DNA of 20,441 nt from NCBI GenBank assembly GCA_038240295.1, contig JBBSDW010000046.1, forward strand, positions 1-20,441. The letters run 5' to 3'. Under the pieces are notes generated by a model. The model saw only the letters and a list, made by a program, of their open reading frames with translations, had not been told where the DNA came from and ran no database searches. Numbering within the stretch: the stretch's first letter is position 1; the number at the start of each line of letters is the position of its first letter. Source of the stretch: JABDDM01 sp038240295 (lineage in GTDB: Bacteria > Bacteroidota > Ignavibacteria > Palsa-1295). Below, one piece after another: positions 1-8,365 of this stretch. Both the position numbers and the translations under genes were made by a program.

Positions 1-1582
1 ATTGCAGTGTGTCCTTGATCAGCTTTTGGATCGGCAGATAATAGGAGAGCTGAAGCGAATCAAGAAACTGAACCTCGTCTCGCATTCTTTGGAGCGGCAG
101 TCCAACAAGATTTGGAGAGGTCAATCGATATACCGAATAATTATCCAGCGATTCTCCAGCCATCAGGCCCGTTTCGGCCTTATGTTTTACGCTGAACGCA
201 TCGAGCCAGACGTCGCCCAACTCATTGCCCATGTAGGCGGTGATAGACTGCAAGCCAGGCTGCGTTGCGCGGAAAGTAAAACTGTATTTTCTCCAGGTCG
301 TGTCGATACTTACATACGATCCAAGGTTAGAGCCACCAGTCGATGCGGAGTAATCGTAAATGTAGATCTGTCGCGTAATCTTGGTCGGATGTGCGGCGCT
401 ATAACCCATTTTAGCCCAAAATGTCAGTTCATAGAGAGAGTCCTTACCCAAGACCGCGCTCACGTTCGATGCATAAATATCCCCGATCATCGGTGATGCA
501 GAAAGTGAGGTAATCCGGACCTTCTTATATGCTGTAGAATCGACGCCACCGTCCGCATCCACAAAGGTTGCCTTTGCAGAATTTTGGACGATGAACGACC
601 ACGATAGCGAAGTGGCATCCTCAAAAGACCCATCGTCCATGAGATTGCCCGTTACCGAACTGGGATTGCCCACCCATGCAGCATTTAGCTGCGCATTCGA
701 TCCGTACTTATTCTTAAGGTACTGATTGTAGAGCGTATCGAAGCGCTTCGACATGTAGTAGTTGACCGTGTTAGCGCCATGGCCTTGGGTGTTGTTGCTG
801 TCGATGAAGTTGAGAAGGCCGACAGACCAATAATAATAAAGCGTATTTTGCCAGACGATCTCTGCAACCGCGATCGAAGGATCGTCGGCGTATTTTAGGC
901 CGGTCACAGGATTGAAATGCGACAGCAACGTGACAACCCATTTCCGTTCCAGCTCTCGAGCCGCCGGTTCGGTGTAGCGCAGGAAGAAATAATAATTGTT
1001 CAACGAATCGACGCGCGGAATTCCCTCGCCATATCCAAAGGTGTGATAGCTCGATAGGTTGAGCACCGTGTAAATTCCAGCTTGTTTGAATTCATAAAGC
1101 ATGGAATCGAACCGCGCAAATTGGACAGGATTCTGGTGATAGGAGTGATAGGCATCCGCATGTCCGGTCGAATCATAATAACTTAAGAAACTCGCATCAT
1201 CCCAGCCATACCAGTCGTCGGCAACAATCCTGACAGCATTGAACCCGAGTTTCGCTAATCGTTTGGCGAGCGATCGAGCGTCGACTTGCTGCAAAAAATT
1301 GGCGTTGTAGTTCAGCTCGGTGCCAAAAAAGCGAAGGCGTGTCCCATCTTTTGCCATGATGTGTCCTTCCGGCGAGATCGAAAGCGCGCCATGCTTGCCG
1401 GATGGTGCTTCGATCTGCGGAAGGTATTGCGAAACTACGCTGTCCCGCGAAGGCAGATGAAACGGGAAGGGATGTTTGATATTCTGAGAGTGGGCATCAT
1501 TGACGAGGATCGCGAGCACGAGCATCGCGATCGAAATAAACGTCAGACGTGCTGAAGTCCGTAGAGCAATTCTGTTCTGCAT
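1..1582 (-). CDS. Secreted glycoside-hydrolase-like protein with nested CBM4/9-like module, partial (C-terminus beyond the window)
   Basis: Translating the minus strand from the ATG at 1582 gives 527 codons with no stop before the window edge, so the gene is cut by the window. It starts with a signal peptide (hydrophobic core about residues 14-28, cleavage near AHS-QN). Residues 65-300 look like the first part of a TIM-barrel glycosidase (DGTRLRFFGTELNY, then LAKLGFNAVRIVADDWYGWDD). Residues about 313-468 form a carbohydrate-binding-like beta-sandwich of CBM4/9 type (NLMDDGSFE, DSLYELTFWAKM, GDVWLDAFSVKHK). It aligns without major gaps to the next gene upstream, whose end lies 44 bases from this start, so the pair is a tandem duplication and probably an operon. 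At the position of the presumed acid/base Glu of the paralog (QE, Glu253) this copy has WQ (Gln245), so it may be non-catalytic or use another residue. Substrate is unknown; a T9SS tail is expected beyond the edge but not seen. Confidence 0.85.
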   Translation of the reverse strand, partial: MQNRIALRTSARLTFISIAMLVLAILVNDAHSQNIKHPFPFHLPSRDSVVSQYLPQIEAPSGKHGALSISPEGHIMAKDGTRLRFFGTELNYNANFLQQVDARSLAKRLAKLGFNAVRIVADDWYGWDDASFLSYYDSTGHADAYHSYHQNPVQFARFDSMLYEFKQAGIYTVLNLSSYHTFGYGEGIPRVDSLNNYYFFLRYTEPAARELERKWVVTLLSHFNPVTGLKYADDPSIAVAEIVWQNTLYYYWSVGLLNFIDSNNTQGHGANTVNYYMSKRFDTLYNQYLKNKYGSNAQLNAAWVGNPSSVTGNLMDDGSFEDATSLSWSFIVQNSAKATFVDADGGVDSTAYKKVRITSLSASPMIGDIYASNVSAVLGKDSLYELTFWAKMGYSAAHPTKITRQIYIYDYSASTGGSNLGSYVSIDTTWRKYSFTFRATQPGLQSITAYMGNELGDVWLDAFSVKHKAETGLMAGESLDNYSVYRLTSPNLVGLPLQRMRDEVQFLDSLQLSYYLPIQKLIKDTLQ

Positions 1583-1626
1583 AGTTCTTGTTCAATGAGC
1601 GCGACATAACACGCGCCCAAGTTTCG

Positions 1627-4600
1627 TTATTTCACAACACTTAGCTGGGCAAGGCTGAATCCGCCAGCGCTCGCAGCACGCACAAGATAATGGCCGCTTG
1701 GTACGCGCGCGATATCCAATCTCCAATCCACGATCCCAGAAGAAGCGACCACCGCGTCATACCGATCCACGAGTCTTCCAAGATCGTCGATCAGGCTCAG
1801 ATGCACGTGTTCACCTGCAACGCCGGAGTAGTGCGCGATCGTCGATTCGCGCGCAGGATTAGTCGAAAGTCTGAGACGATGAGCATTGCCTGCTATAGAA
1901 GGTCGAATACCGGCACTTCCGTTTCGCTGAACGATCTCGAACCAGACCGAAGGTGTTTGCTGCTGGTCGATCTGGATCGATGAAGTCGTATCGTTGATCT
2001 TCAAAAATGGCGTTGCAGTGCCCGTTGCCTTTCCCGACCCATCGAGTGGCTGAAGGAAGGTGCTGTCGAAGGACGTTTTTAGTAGGAGCGTGACGGTTGC
2101 CGCCGACATGATCACTGGCGCAGTCCCCCAATTTTTCCCGAATCCGAGTGAATCGGTCCAGGCAAGTCCAGAATTTTGCGCACGCGTCGAGAGTGTCAGC
2201 AACTGCCGAGAAGATCGTTCGATGGGGAGTGAATCGAGCGCGACGAGCATGAACGAAAGCATGTCCCGTGCATTGTCTTGCCGCGAAAGTTCGAGTTGCT
2301 TCAACCGGAGTGTGTCGCCTCCGAAAAATCCGGCACCACCTTCGACTTGCGAAGCGTCGAGAGTAAACAGTCCATTCGTTTCATCCCAGACAAGCTCGCC
2401 TGTGTCGGTATGCTTTGGCAGCGTGTCCGCAAGATAGGGATACTGAGCTGCAACGTAGTGCAGCGAGTCACCGAAATGTTGCCTGATCCCGATCGTCGTC
2501 GCAACGTTATTGTCGAACGGCCCATCGACCCAGTAACTTCCCCGATTTCCGTCGATCGGCGCAAGCCAGAGATCGCTTTGATCGTGCCGAAGAAAAGCCG
2601 TCACCCCTGCGGGCATGACGAGCGCCTCGCGAAATAATTTGCTCGCCGTAGGTATGCCCGAGAGAACGGCGGGATTGTTAGCGATAGAAGAAACATTGGT
2701 CGAAGTATGAAAAGGGTTGCGCAGGCTATCGGCAAAAAGGTCATCGCGGTAGTATCCGAACGGTGTGATGAAAAGTCCGTCCCAATCTTGGTACGCAGCG
2801 AATGCACTCAAGAGCACTACCTGTTCGGATATGTACTGATTCGGCCACGGCATTGTGTATTCACCCAAAACGAACCCTTTGCCTGCCCTCGAATTTGAAG
2901 CGATGCTCCCGAGTGTCCCAGCCGATTTCGACTTCACCATTGCTGTGTTGCGGACCATCCAGGTCGAATCCGTATAGGATTTGCCAGGGCGGCTTGAAAG
3001 ATAATCCCATCCCGAATGATACTCTGCGACGTCGCCCGAAGACGCGGCATAGATATCGGGCAGCGAATACCAGTAGTTGTTCTGGGTAAAATTAACGAGT
3101 CCCTTGAATTGCATCGTATCCTTGATCACGCTTTCCATCGTTCGGAAAAAGCCTTGCTCGAGCGAATCGAGAAACAGCACCTGATCGCGGACGCGCTGCA
3201 AGGGGACAAGACTCAGACTCTTGTAGAGCAGACGTTGGACCGAAGAATTCGCAAGCGATTCACCTGGCAGAAGTCCTGTTTCCGTTTTGTGATGCAGCGA
3301 GACTGCGTCGATCCAGACATCTCCAAGCGCCGCGCCAAACTGGAGTTGAACCGAATGGAGGCCTGTGGAAAGCGACCGAAACGTGATCGCGTATTTTTTC
3401 CATGTCGTATCGATCAACATCGTCGTATTCAGACTTCGAGTGCCGTTCGAGTAGTTATTGATGACGATCGAGATATTTCGTGTAAGCGCAGCGGGGCTTG
3501 CCGGATTGTAGGCCATTTTAGCCCAGAAGCTCAGTTCATAAAGCGAGTCTTTTCCGAGCCTTGACGAAAGATTGGTGTAGGTGATCGAGCCGGGACTGGC
3601 GTTTGACGCGATCGAAGTGATCCGGATCTTTTCGTAGACCGAGCTATCGACGCCACCATCGGCATCGACTTTAAACGCTACGGCACCATCGCGTGCCGCA
3701 AACGTCCATGCTGCACTTGCCGGATTTTCAAAACTGCCATCATCCATCAAATTTTTGCCCGAGACCGGACTTGTCCCGATCCATCCATTGACCACGCCCT
3801 GATCGCTCCCATATTTGTGCTTCAGGAAAAGATTGTAGGCAGAGTCGAGAAACTTTGACTGTAGATAGGTCACGGTTTGCTGGCCACGGTTGATCCGATC
3901 GGCATCGTCGATATAATTCAATCGGCCGAGTGACCAGTAATAGTAAAGACTCTGTTCCTGCACGAGCTCGATGACCGCAAGTTGTGGGTCATCGGCAAGT
4001 CGAAGTCCGGTCAAGGGATTGACATGACCGAGAAAAGTCCGAGCCCATTTCCGCTCGAGAGCGGCCGCGCCGGCATCGAGGATCTCGAAAAGATAGGAGT
4101 TCGAATAGCTCGAGTCGGGATGCGGAATGCCTTCCTTCTTCGCAAACGTATGCGTCGAGTTCAGCATCATGAAGGCGTAAATGCCATTGTTTTTCAGTTC
4201 GAACAAAAGAGTGTCAAACTTTGCGACCTGTGCGGGGTTAACAAGATAGGAACTGCCGGAAGCGGCACCGGTCGAATCCTTGCCTTTGAAAAAACTCGCG
4301 TCGTCGTAGCCGAAGGCATCATTATAAACGAACTTGACTGCGTTAAAGCCAAGCTTGTGCAGCCGTGCGGCGAGTGCTTTTGCGTCTGCCGAAGTAAGGA
4401 ATTGGGCGGTATACGTAAGCGACGTACCGAAAAAGCGAAGACGCGTGCCATCGTTCGAAATGATGTGTCCATTGGAATCGAGATGCAGAGCGCCGTGCAG
4501 GCCGGGGAGTTCCGTAGGTAGTTGAGGCAGTGCCAAAGCGTGGCTTGTATCTCTGCTCGAAAATTTCGGGGCGAATGGACGCGAGATCGCTTGCGCACGC

Positions 4601-4713
4601 AAGTCTGAACACGAGGCAACGCACGCGATGACGGTGCAGGCTACCAGCAGAACTTGCAGGAACCTGCGTTCGAGCGTGACGATTTTTCGGGCGATAGGGT
4701 TGAAATGAATCAT
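1627..4713 (-). CDS. Secreted glycoside-hydrolase-like protein with nested CBM4/9-like module and T9SS C-terminal sorting domain
   Basis: This 1028-residue protein is read from the ATG at 4713, chosen because it puts a signal peptide (VLLVACTVIACVASC core) near the N-terminus; an in-frame ATG at 4770 would add 19 residues. Order of parts: signal peptide 1-42; beta/alpha-barrel glycosidase-like region from about 71 (LHGALHLDSNGHI, DGTRLRFFGTSL); AVIELVQEQSLYYYW, where Glu253 sits where GH-A clan enzymes carry the NE acid/base; CBM4/9-like module 321-476; barrel continuation with GFVLGEYTMPWPNQY, Glu618 being the best nucleophile candidate; beta-rich region; and 947-1028, a type A T9SS tail (TNPARES, DDLGRLVDR, VPSGHYLVR, ending LSVVK). 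The protein should be exported by Sec, crossed by T9SS and attached or released at the surface to act on a polysaccharide I cannot name. A shorter paralog follows 44 bases downstream. Glycosidase assignment comes from motifs; the exact GH family is uncertain. Confidence 0.85.
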   Translation of the reverse strand: MIHFNPIARKIVTLERRFLQVLLVACTVIACVASCSDLRAQAISRPFAPKFSSRDTSHALALPQLPTELPGLHGALHLDSNGHIISNDGTRLRFFGTSLTYTAQFLTSADAKALAARLHKLGFNAVKFVYNDAFGYDDASFFKGKDSTGAASGSSYLVNPAQVAKFDTLLFELKNNGIYAFMMLNSTHTFAKKEGIPHPDSSYSNSYLFEILDAGAAALERKWARTFLGHVNPLTGLRLADDPQLAVIELVQEQSLYYYWSLGRLNYIDDADRINRGQQTVTYLQSKFLDSAYNLFLKHKYGSDQGVVNGWIGTSPVSGKNLMDDGSFENPASAAWTFAARDGAVAFKVDADGGVDSSVYEKIRITSIASNASPGSITYTNLSSRLGKDSLYELSFWAKMAYNPASPAALTRNISIVINNYSNGTRSLNTTMLIDTTWKKYAITFRSLSTGLHSVQLQFGAALGDVWIDAVSLHHKTETGLLPGESLANSSVQRLLYKSLSLVPLQRVRDQVLFLDSLEQGFFRTMESVIKDTMQFKGLVNFTQNNYWYSLPDIYAASSGDVAEYHSGWDYLSSRPGKSYTDSTWMVRNTAMVKSKSAGTLGSIASNSRAGKGFVLGEYTMPWPNQYISEQVVLLSAFAAYQDWDGLFITPFGYYRDDLFADSLRNPFHTSTNVSSIANNPAVLSGIPTASKLFREALVMPAGVTAFLRHDQSDLWLAPIDGNRGSYWVDGPFDNNVATTIGIRQHFGDSLHYVAAQYPYLADTLPKHTDTGELVWDETNGLFTLDASQVEGGAGFFGGDTLRLKQLELSRQDNARDMLSFMLVALDSLPIERSSRQLLTLSTRAQNSGLAWTDSLGFGKNWGTAPVIMSAATVTLLLKTSFDSTFLQPLDGSGKATGTATPFLKINDTTSSIQIDQQQTPSVWFEIVQRNGSAGIRPSIAGNAHRLRLSTNPARESTIAHYSGVAGEHVHLSLIDDLGRLVDRYDAVVASSGIVDWRLDIARVPSGHYLVRAASAGGFSLAQLSVVK

Positions 4714-4778
4714 GTCGGTTTTTAAACAGGGCGTTGATGCGCATCGAGCGCAGAGTTTCGGAACAATCATTTAGAGCG

Positions 4779-4817
4779 GCTTCGAATAAGTTAGTAGAGC
4801 ATGCTTCGAAAAGTTAG
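4779..4817. repeat. Pair of direct repeats in a divergent promoter region
   Basis: GCTTCGAATAAGTTAG (4779-4794) recurs as GCTTCGAAAAGTTAG (4803-4817), starts 24 bases apart, between the divergent glycosidase and barrel genes. Read on the minus strand the copies contain TAACTTAT and TAACTTTT, the second a 7/8 match to the Bacteroidota -7 box TAnnTTTG. The pair could be a regulator-binding operator or a duplicated promoter element; that is inference from position. Confidence 0.4.
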
Positions 4818-4854
4818 GACTGAACGCAATTGGCACTGACAACACGCACATAGG

Positions 4855-5559
4855 TTGAAACTGTTAAGATTTTTTGATCGGAAACGTTCCGAATTCCCGA
4901 ATGGGACTCACTGTTTCATTCGGTCCAGGCTCTGCAGGCTTCTTTTGGGAATCCTTGCCATCGGAGTTTTATCGTCCTCCGATGCATACGCTCAGGCGGA
5001 TTCGAGTTCTGCCACAGCCGCGTATCTTTTTGCCGGTTTCTCAGGCTTCATCCCGTTTCAGCAGGCGTATCATCTGAATTATACGACCAATCTTGGCGGT
5101 CTGCCGGTCGAGGCATTCGTCGGTATCGGCTTTCCGCTGAACCGCTCGACCTGGTTTCCTCTGACATTCCGATATATCCGGCGTGTTGCGAGCTTTGTCT
5201 CGAATATGGATATCCGGACGATGTCGATCGAGCCTGGCGTGCGAGTTTATCTCGAAAAATATCAGCCGAACGAATTGCGCTTTTTCGGAGGTGCATCAGT
5301 CATCCTTGCACGTTCGACGCTTTCTGCGATCATCGATGCTTCGCAGGATGGGACGATCTCGGGTGAGCAACCCGCGCAGCACGATTATCTGAATTTCGGA
5401 TTGGGCGTCGATCTCGGCTTGAGTTATCCGATCAGCACTGTTTCGACGATCGACGGCGGAGTCCATTTAGGCATCCTGCTTTCGAATCCTGTTTCAACCG
5501 GTGGTCTTGGAAATGTCGGCGGCATTTCACTCAGCATTGCATACCGTTTAGGCTTTTAA
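4855..5559 (+). CDS. Outer-membrane beta-barrel protein
   Basis: The product has 234 residues from a TTG at 4855; no in-frame ATG gives a better start, and the signal peptide lies at about residues 23-47 (RSRLCRLLLGILAIGVL core, cleavage after AYA-Q). The mature part is about 187 residues of alternating hydrophobic strands with Gly-rich turns (AYLFAGFSGFIP, VEAFVGIGFPL, LNFGLGVDLGLSYPI, GGVHLGILL) and ends in Phe (ISLSIAYRLGF), the usual BAM recognition end of outer-membrane barrels. The size suits an eight-strand barrel of the OmpA/OmpW-like class. Its stop is followed after one base by the next start, and a third gene follows after 12 bases, so the three are probably co-transcribed. Specific cargo or function is not visible. 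Confidence 0.75.
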   Translation: MKLLRFFDRKRSEFPNGTHCFIRSRLCRLLLGILAIGVLSSSDAYAQADSSSATAAYLFAGFSGFIPFQQAYHLNYTTNLGGLPVEAFVGIGFPLNRSTWFPLTFRYIRRVASFVSNMDIRTMSIEPGVRVYLEKYQPNELRFFGGASVILARSTLSAIIDASQDGTISGEQPAQHDYLNFGLGVDLGLSYPISTVSTIDGGVHLGILLSNPVSTGGLGNVGGISLSIAYRLGF

Positions 5560-5560
5560 A

Positions 5561-6022
5561 ATGTCCAGGTTATTCCGTGCTTGTGCTTTGGCGTTGCTTC
5601 CAGCGACGATGCTTTCCTGCTCACTACAAACGGCACCATCGCACATCCCGATCAAAGCAACTCCGCGACCGATCAAATCGGTATTTCATCTTGAAGGCGG
5701 CACCGCCACCGTCGATTCGCTTTATCCGGTCTATCCGAATCCGTTCAGCAGGTCAAGCGGGGATACATCGGTGCTGCTGCGGTTTTCGGTCAAGGAGCGT
5801 GCAAATACGATCGTGCTGATCCAAAACCCGATCGGTGACGAGATCGCAAAATTTACCGACACCACGCTCGATCCGGGAGTATATCCGGGAAGCTGGCAGC
5901 CGGTAGCCTCCGATGGATCGGCGCTAAAGCCCGGGCTCTATTTCGTCACGCTCCGTGTAAACGATACTACGCTGCAGACGGGTTATATCAACTCGCGACT
6001 TGTAGATATTACCGATAACTGA
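5561..6022 (+). CDS. Lipoprotein with FlgD/T9SS-tail-like Ig domain
   Basis: The 153-residue product starts with a lipoprotein signal (RACALALLPATMLSC, lipid Cys20), so the mature protein should be anchored in the outer or inner membrane. Residues about 52-150 resemble a FlgD-like Ig fold or a Por secretion tail: VYPNPF, then VLLRFSV, NPIGDEIAKF, LDPGVYPGSWQP, SALKPGLYFVTLRVND. In this bacterial group such folds usually sit at the end of a large secreted protein; here the domain is almost the entire mature lipoprotein, which is unusual. It lies in the middle of the barrel-lipoprotein-protease operon, one base after the barrel gene. A role as periplasmic or surface partner of the barrel is inference. 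Confidence 0.7.
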   Translation: MSRLFRACALALLPATMLSCSLQTAPSHIPIKATPRPIKSVFHLEGGTATVDSLYPVYPNPFSRSSGDTSVLLRFSVKERANTIVLIQNPIGDEIAKFTDTTLDPGVYPGSWQPVASDGSALKPGLYFVTLRVNDTTLQTGYINSRLVDITDN

Positions 6023-6034
6023 GTATCCCCAAAC

Positions 6035-6979
6035 GTGACACTAAAGCAATTTCTTGCGATCCTGTTTGTACTTTGTGTTAGCTCGAGCGCGGGTGCGCAA
6101 GTTCAAGAACAGACGCGCCTCGATCATTACCTCCGTTCCGCACATTTGGTCGCAAGCTTTCCCGTGACCTTCCCTGGACCCGATGGCGGGTATACGATTG
6201 CACACATACCAGTTAGCGAAGTGACGCAGTACGGGGATACGGTCGTGCTCACTCATGCATTTCTCATCGATGTCGGCACTCCCAACGAAGGAAATTACTT
6301 GCCAAACGACACCTCGATCGTTCCAACAGGCTACACTTCGTGGAGTTTGATGACGGGCGGTGGGCACATGCTGCATGTACAGCTCGCACCGATGAACACG
6401 CATCAAGAATATCGGCAGCTCGATAGCACTTATTTCGGAACGCTTGGCTACGCCTTCCTCAAGCAATTCATGACTGTCCTCGACTATAAAAAGAAGACGC
6501 TTTCGCTTTATACACCCTACTCGTCGCTCGGCATTGCCGATCGCGACACTCAGGTGATCCAGATGCCTTATTTCGACGATGCGTTCGTGACTTATTGTCA
6601 TTGTCCCTATCCGACGATCTGGCTCGATGCAACAGCGCCACCACTCAAAGAAGGAAGGGTGCATCTTGGACTTGCATCACCGCGCTCTGCAATCTACCAA
6701 CCTGCGCTCGATGCGCAAACACGTAAGTTGCTTTCGAAGGCAATGAAGGCTGACACGCTGACAGGCAAATCGAAGCCCGTGGGTCTGTCGCTCGCGAAAT
6801 TCGAGCTGATGGGTTATAACATCGCACCACGCAGCCCGCACCGCTGGGTCGAACAGCAGCCCGCGGTTTTCAAAGACCTCAGCATTTTTATTCTTGGCGA
6901 GATCGGCAACGATGTGCTCCGCACCTTCAGCGGATTTATTATCGATCCGGTGCGTACGAAGTTTTACCTCGTCAAATGA
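6035..6979 (+). CDS. Secreted two-lobed retropepsin/pepsin-like aspartic protease homolog
   Basis: It starts at GTG 6035, 12 bases after the preceding stop, and codes 314 residues with a signal peptide (FLAILFVLCVSSSAGAQ). Two halves can be matched to the aspartic-protease fold. First lobe: AFLIDVGTPNEGNYL (Asp79 in a DVGT version of DTGS), followed by GTLGYAFLKQFMTVLDYKKK, the typical G-x-LG-x-x-FL plus D-Y-K strand of bacterial retropepsins. Second lobe: VHLGLASPRSAIYQP, which aligns with a DTGSP-S motif but has Gly where Asp should be, and then GEIGNDVLRTFSGFIIDP at the end. If the alignment is right the second catalytic Asp is lost, so the protein may be inactive, a binder, or dependent on dimerisation. 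Third gene of an envelope operon; expected location is periplasm or surface. Family call is moderately sure, activity is not. Confidence 0.65.
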   Translation: MTLKQFLAILFVLCVSSSAGAQVQEQTRLDHYLRSAHLVASFPVTFPGPDGGYTIAHIPVSEVTQYGDTVVLTHAFLIDVGTPNEGNYLPNDTSIVPTGYTSWSLMTGGGHMLHVQLAPMNTHQEYRQLDSTYFGTLGYAFLKQFMTVLDYKKKTLSLYTPYSSLGIADRDTQVIQMPYFDDAFVTYCHCPYPTIWLDATAPPLKEGRVHLGLASPRSAIYQPALDAQTRKLLSKAMKADTLTGKSKPVGLSLAKFELMGYNIAPRSPHRWVEQQPAVFKDLSIFILGEIGNDVLRTFSGFIIDPVRTKFYLVK

Positions 6980-6983
6980 GCTT

Positions 6984-6999
6984 GATCCATAGGTGGATC
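6984..6999 (+). terminator. Possible weak hairpin after the envelope operon
   Basis: GATCCA-TAGG-TGGATC forms a six-base-pair stem five bases after the protease stop, in the 60-base gap between convergent genes. No U-tract follows, so an intrinsic terminator is doubtful. Confidence 0.25.
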
Positions 7000-7039
7000 C
7001 ACGGGCCCAAGTGGCAACGATGTAAAGCGCGCATCCTTA

Positions 7040-8314
7040 TTAGCGCGACCAGCCTTTGAGTCTTCGACGTTCCGCGTTCGAAAGCGTGATTGGGGGTGGC
7101 GGCGCAAATTCCTCGTCGATCAATCGTTCGATCTGGGTACCGATCCTTTTCTCGATATCGCGCATGAGTGGTTCTTCTTCCGGACTTACCAGAGTAAATG
7201 CCTCGCCCTTCCGTTCGGCACGTGCCGTCCTGCCGACGCGATGAACGTAATCATCGGCGGTCATCGGAGGCTCATAATTCACCACGTGTGAGATCGTATC
7301 GATGTCGAGTCCGCGTGCCGCGATATCGGTCGCGACCATTGTGTCGAACTTTCCACTCCGAAATCCTGCAAGCGCCTGCGTTCGATCGCGCTGTGTCATA
7401 TCGCTGTGAAGCTTCGTCGTATTGATGCCCGCCTTTTGGAGCACGTGCGCGACTCGGTCGGCGTCATGCTTCGTCCGCGTGAAGATCAGCGTCGAGGCGC
7501 GCTCGGCATTTTTGAGAAGTTTTAGTAGCAGCTCCGGCTTGCGAAGCTTCATCACACTATAAACCTTTTGTGTGATGCCCGCCGCCGGTTTTCTACGGCC
7601 CCCGACTTCAACGACTACCGGCTGATAAAGCGATTTGCGCGCAAGTGCCTCGACATCGCTCGAGAGTGTTGCCGAAAACATGAGCGTCTGTCGCTCGCGC
7701 GGCAGATGTGTCAGAATGCGTTTGATCTGCGGCATGAACCCCATATCGAGCATTCGATCGGCTTCATCGAGAACGAGAAATTCAACGTGCGCAAGTGAGA
7801 TGACCCGCTGATTGATCAAGTCGAGAAGTCTTCCTGGCGTCGCGACCATCACATCGCATCCTTTCCGAAGTTCGCGCTCCTGCTGCTTCTGGCTCACGCC
7901 GCCAAAGACGACCACAGCCCGCATTTTCGTACCCTGCGCGAACGAGACCGTCGCCTCGTGCACCTGCACGGCAAGCTCGCGTGTCGGTGTGAGCACGAGC
8001 ACACGCGGGCGTTCGGGATGCTTTGCTTTTGGCGAGCAGATCAGCGCGTCGAGCAGCGGAAGCATGAATGCCGCCGTCTTGCCCGTGCCGGTTTGTGCGA
8101 TACCGATCAGATCAACGCCTTCAAGAATGATCGGAATAGCTTCGCGCTGGATCTCGGTAGGATTGAGATATCCGATCGTCGTTGCACGGTCGCTGATCTC
8201 GGGAATAAGTCCGAGATCAAAAAATGTCGTTGGTGGGGGTGCCGGTTCTTCGAGTTCGCTTTCGGGCTCTGCCGAATGGACGATATCCGTATCGTCGATC
8301 ATAAGTTCAGTCAA
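7040..8314 (-). CDS. rhlE: DEAD-box ATP-dependent RNA helicase, RhlE type
   Basis: All core motifs of a DEAD-box helicase are present in 424 residues: upstream aromatic F32 and Q motif (GYLNPTEIQ, Gln56), motif I AQTGTGKT (73-80), PTRELA (110-115), TPGR (159-162), DEAD (183-186), SAT (214-216), LIFTRTK, ATDIAARGLDI (328-338) and HRVGRTAR (358-365). The protein unwinds short RNA duplexes using ATP in the cytoplasm, with likely roles in ribosome assembly and RNA turnover, especially in the cold. The short C-terminal tail, with APPPP and a basic end (RRRLKGWSR), favours RhlE over DeaD/CsdA or SrmB, which carry longer extensions. It stands alone, convergent with the protease operon and divergent from the surface-protein gene. 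A TAAGTTTG box lies just upstream. Confidence 0.93.
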   Translation of the reverse strand: MTELMIDDTDIVHSAEPESELEEPAPPPTTFFDLGLIPEISDRATTIGYLNPTEIQREAIPIILEGVDLIGIAQTGTGKTAAFMLPLLDALICSPKAKHPERPRVLVLTPTRELAVQVHEATVSFAQGTKMRAVVVFGGVSQKQQERELRKGCDVMVATPGRLLDLINQRVISLAHVEFLVLDEADRMLDMGFMPQIKRILTHLPRERQTLMFSATLSSDVEALARKSLYQPVVVEVGGRRKPAAGITQKVYSVMKLRKPELLLKLLKNAERASTLIFTRTKHDADRVAHVLQKAGINTTKLHSDMTQRDRTQALAGFRSGKFDTMVATDIAARGLDIDTISHVVNYEPPMTADDYVHRVGRTARAERKGEAFTLVSPEEEPLMRDIEKRIGTQIERLIDEEFAPPPPITLSNAERRRLKGWSR

Positions 8315-8342
8315 ATGTGATGTGAGTCTGTGATTGATCGTG

Positions 8343-8350
8343 CAAACTTA
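8343..8350 (-). promoter_or_regulatory. Putative -7 box of the rhlE promoter
   Basis: On the minus strand this reads TAAGTTTG, a full match to the Bacteroidota primary-sigma -7 consensus TAnnTTTG, 28 bases before the helicase start. The -33 region is only AT-rich with no clear TTTG, so the promoter call is tentative. Confidence 0.45.
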
Positions 8351-8365
8351 CGGATTCTCTGGAAA

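Noticed and set aside
2..496. Plus-strand open frame at the left edge
   Set aside because: The minus strand here codes for the conserved CBM-like part of the truncated glycosidase, so the plus frame is a shadow.
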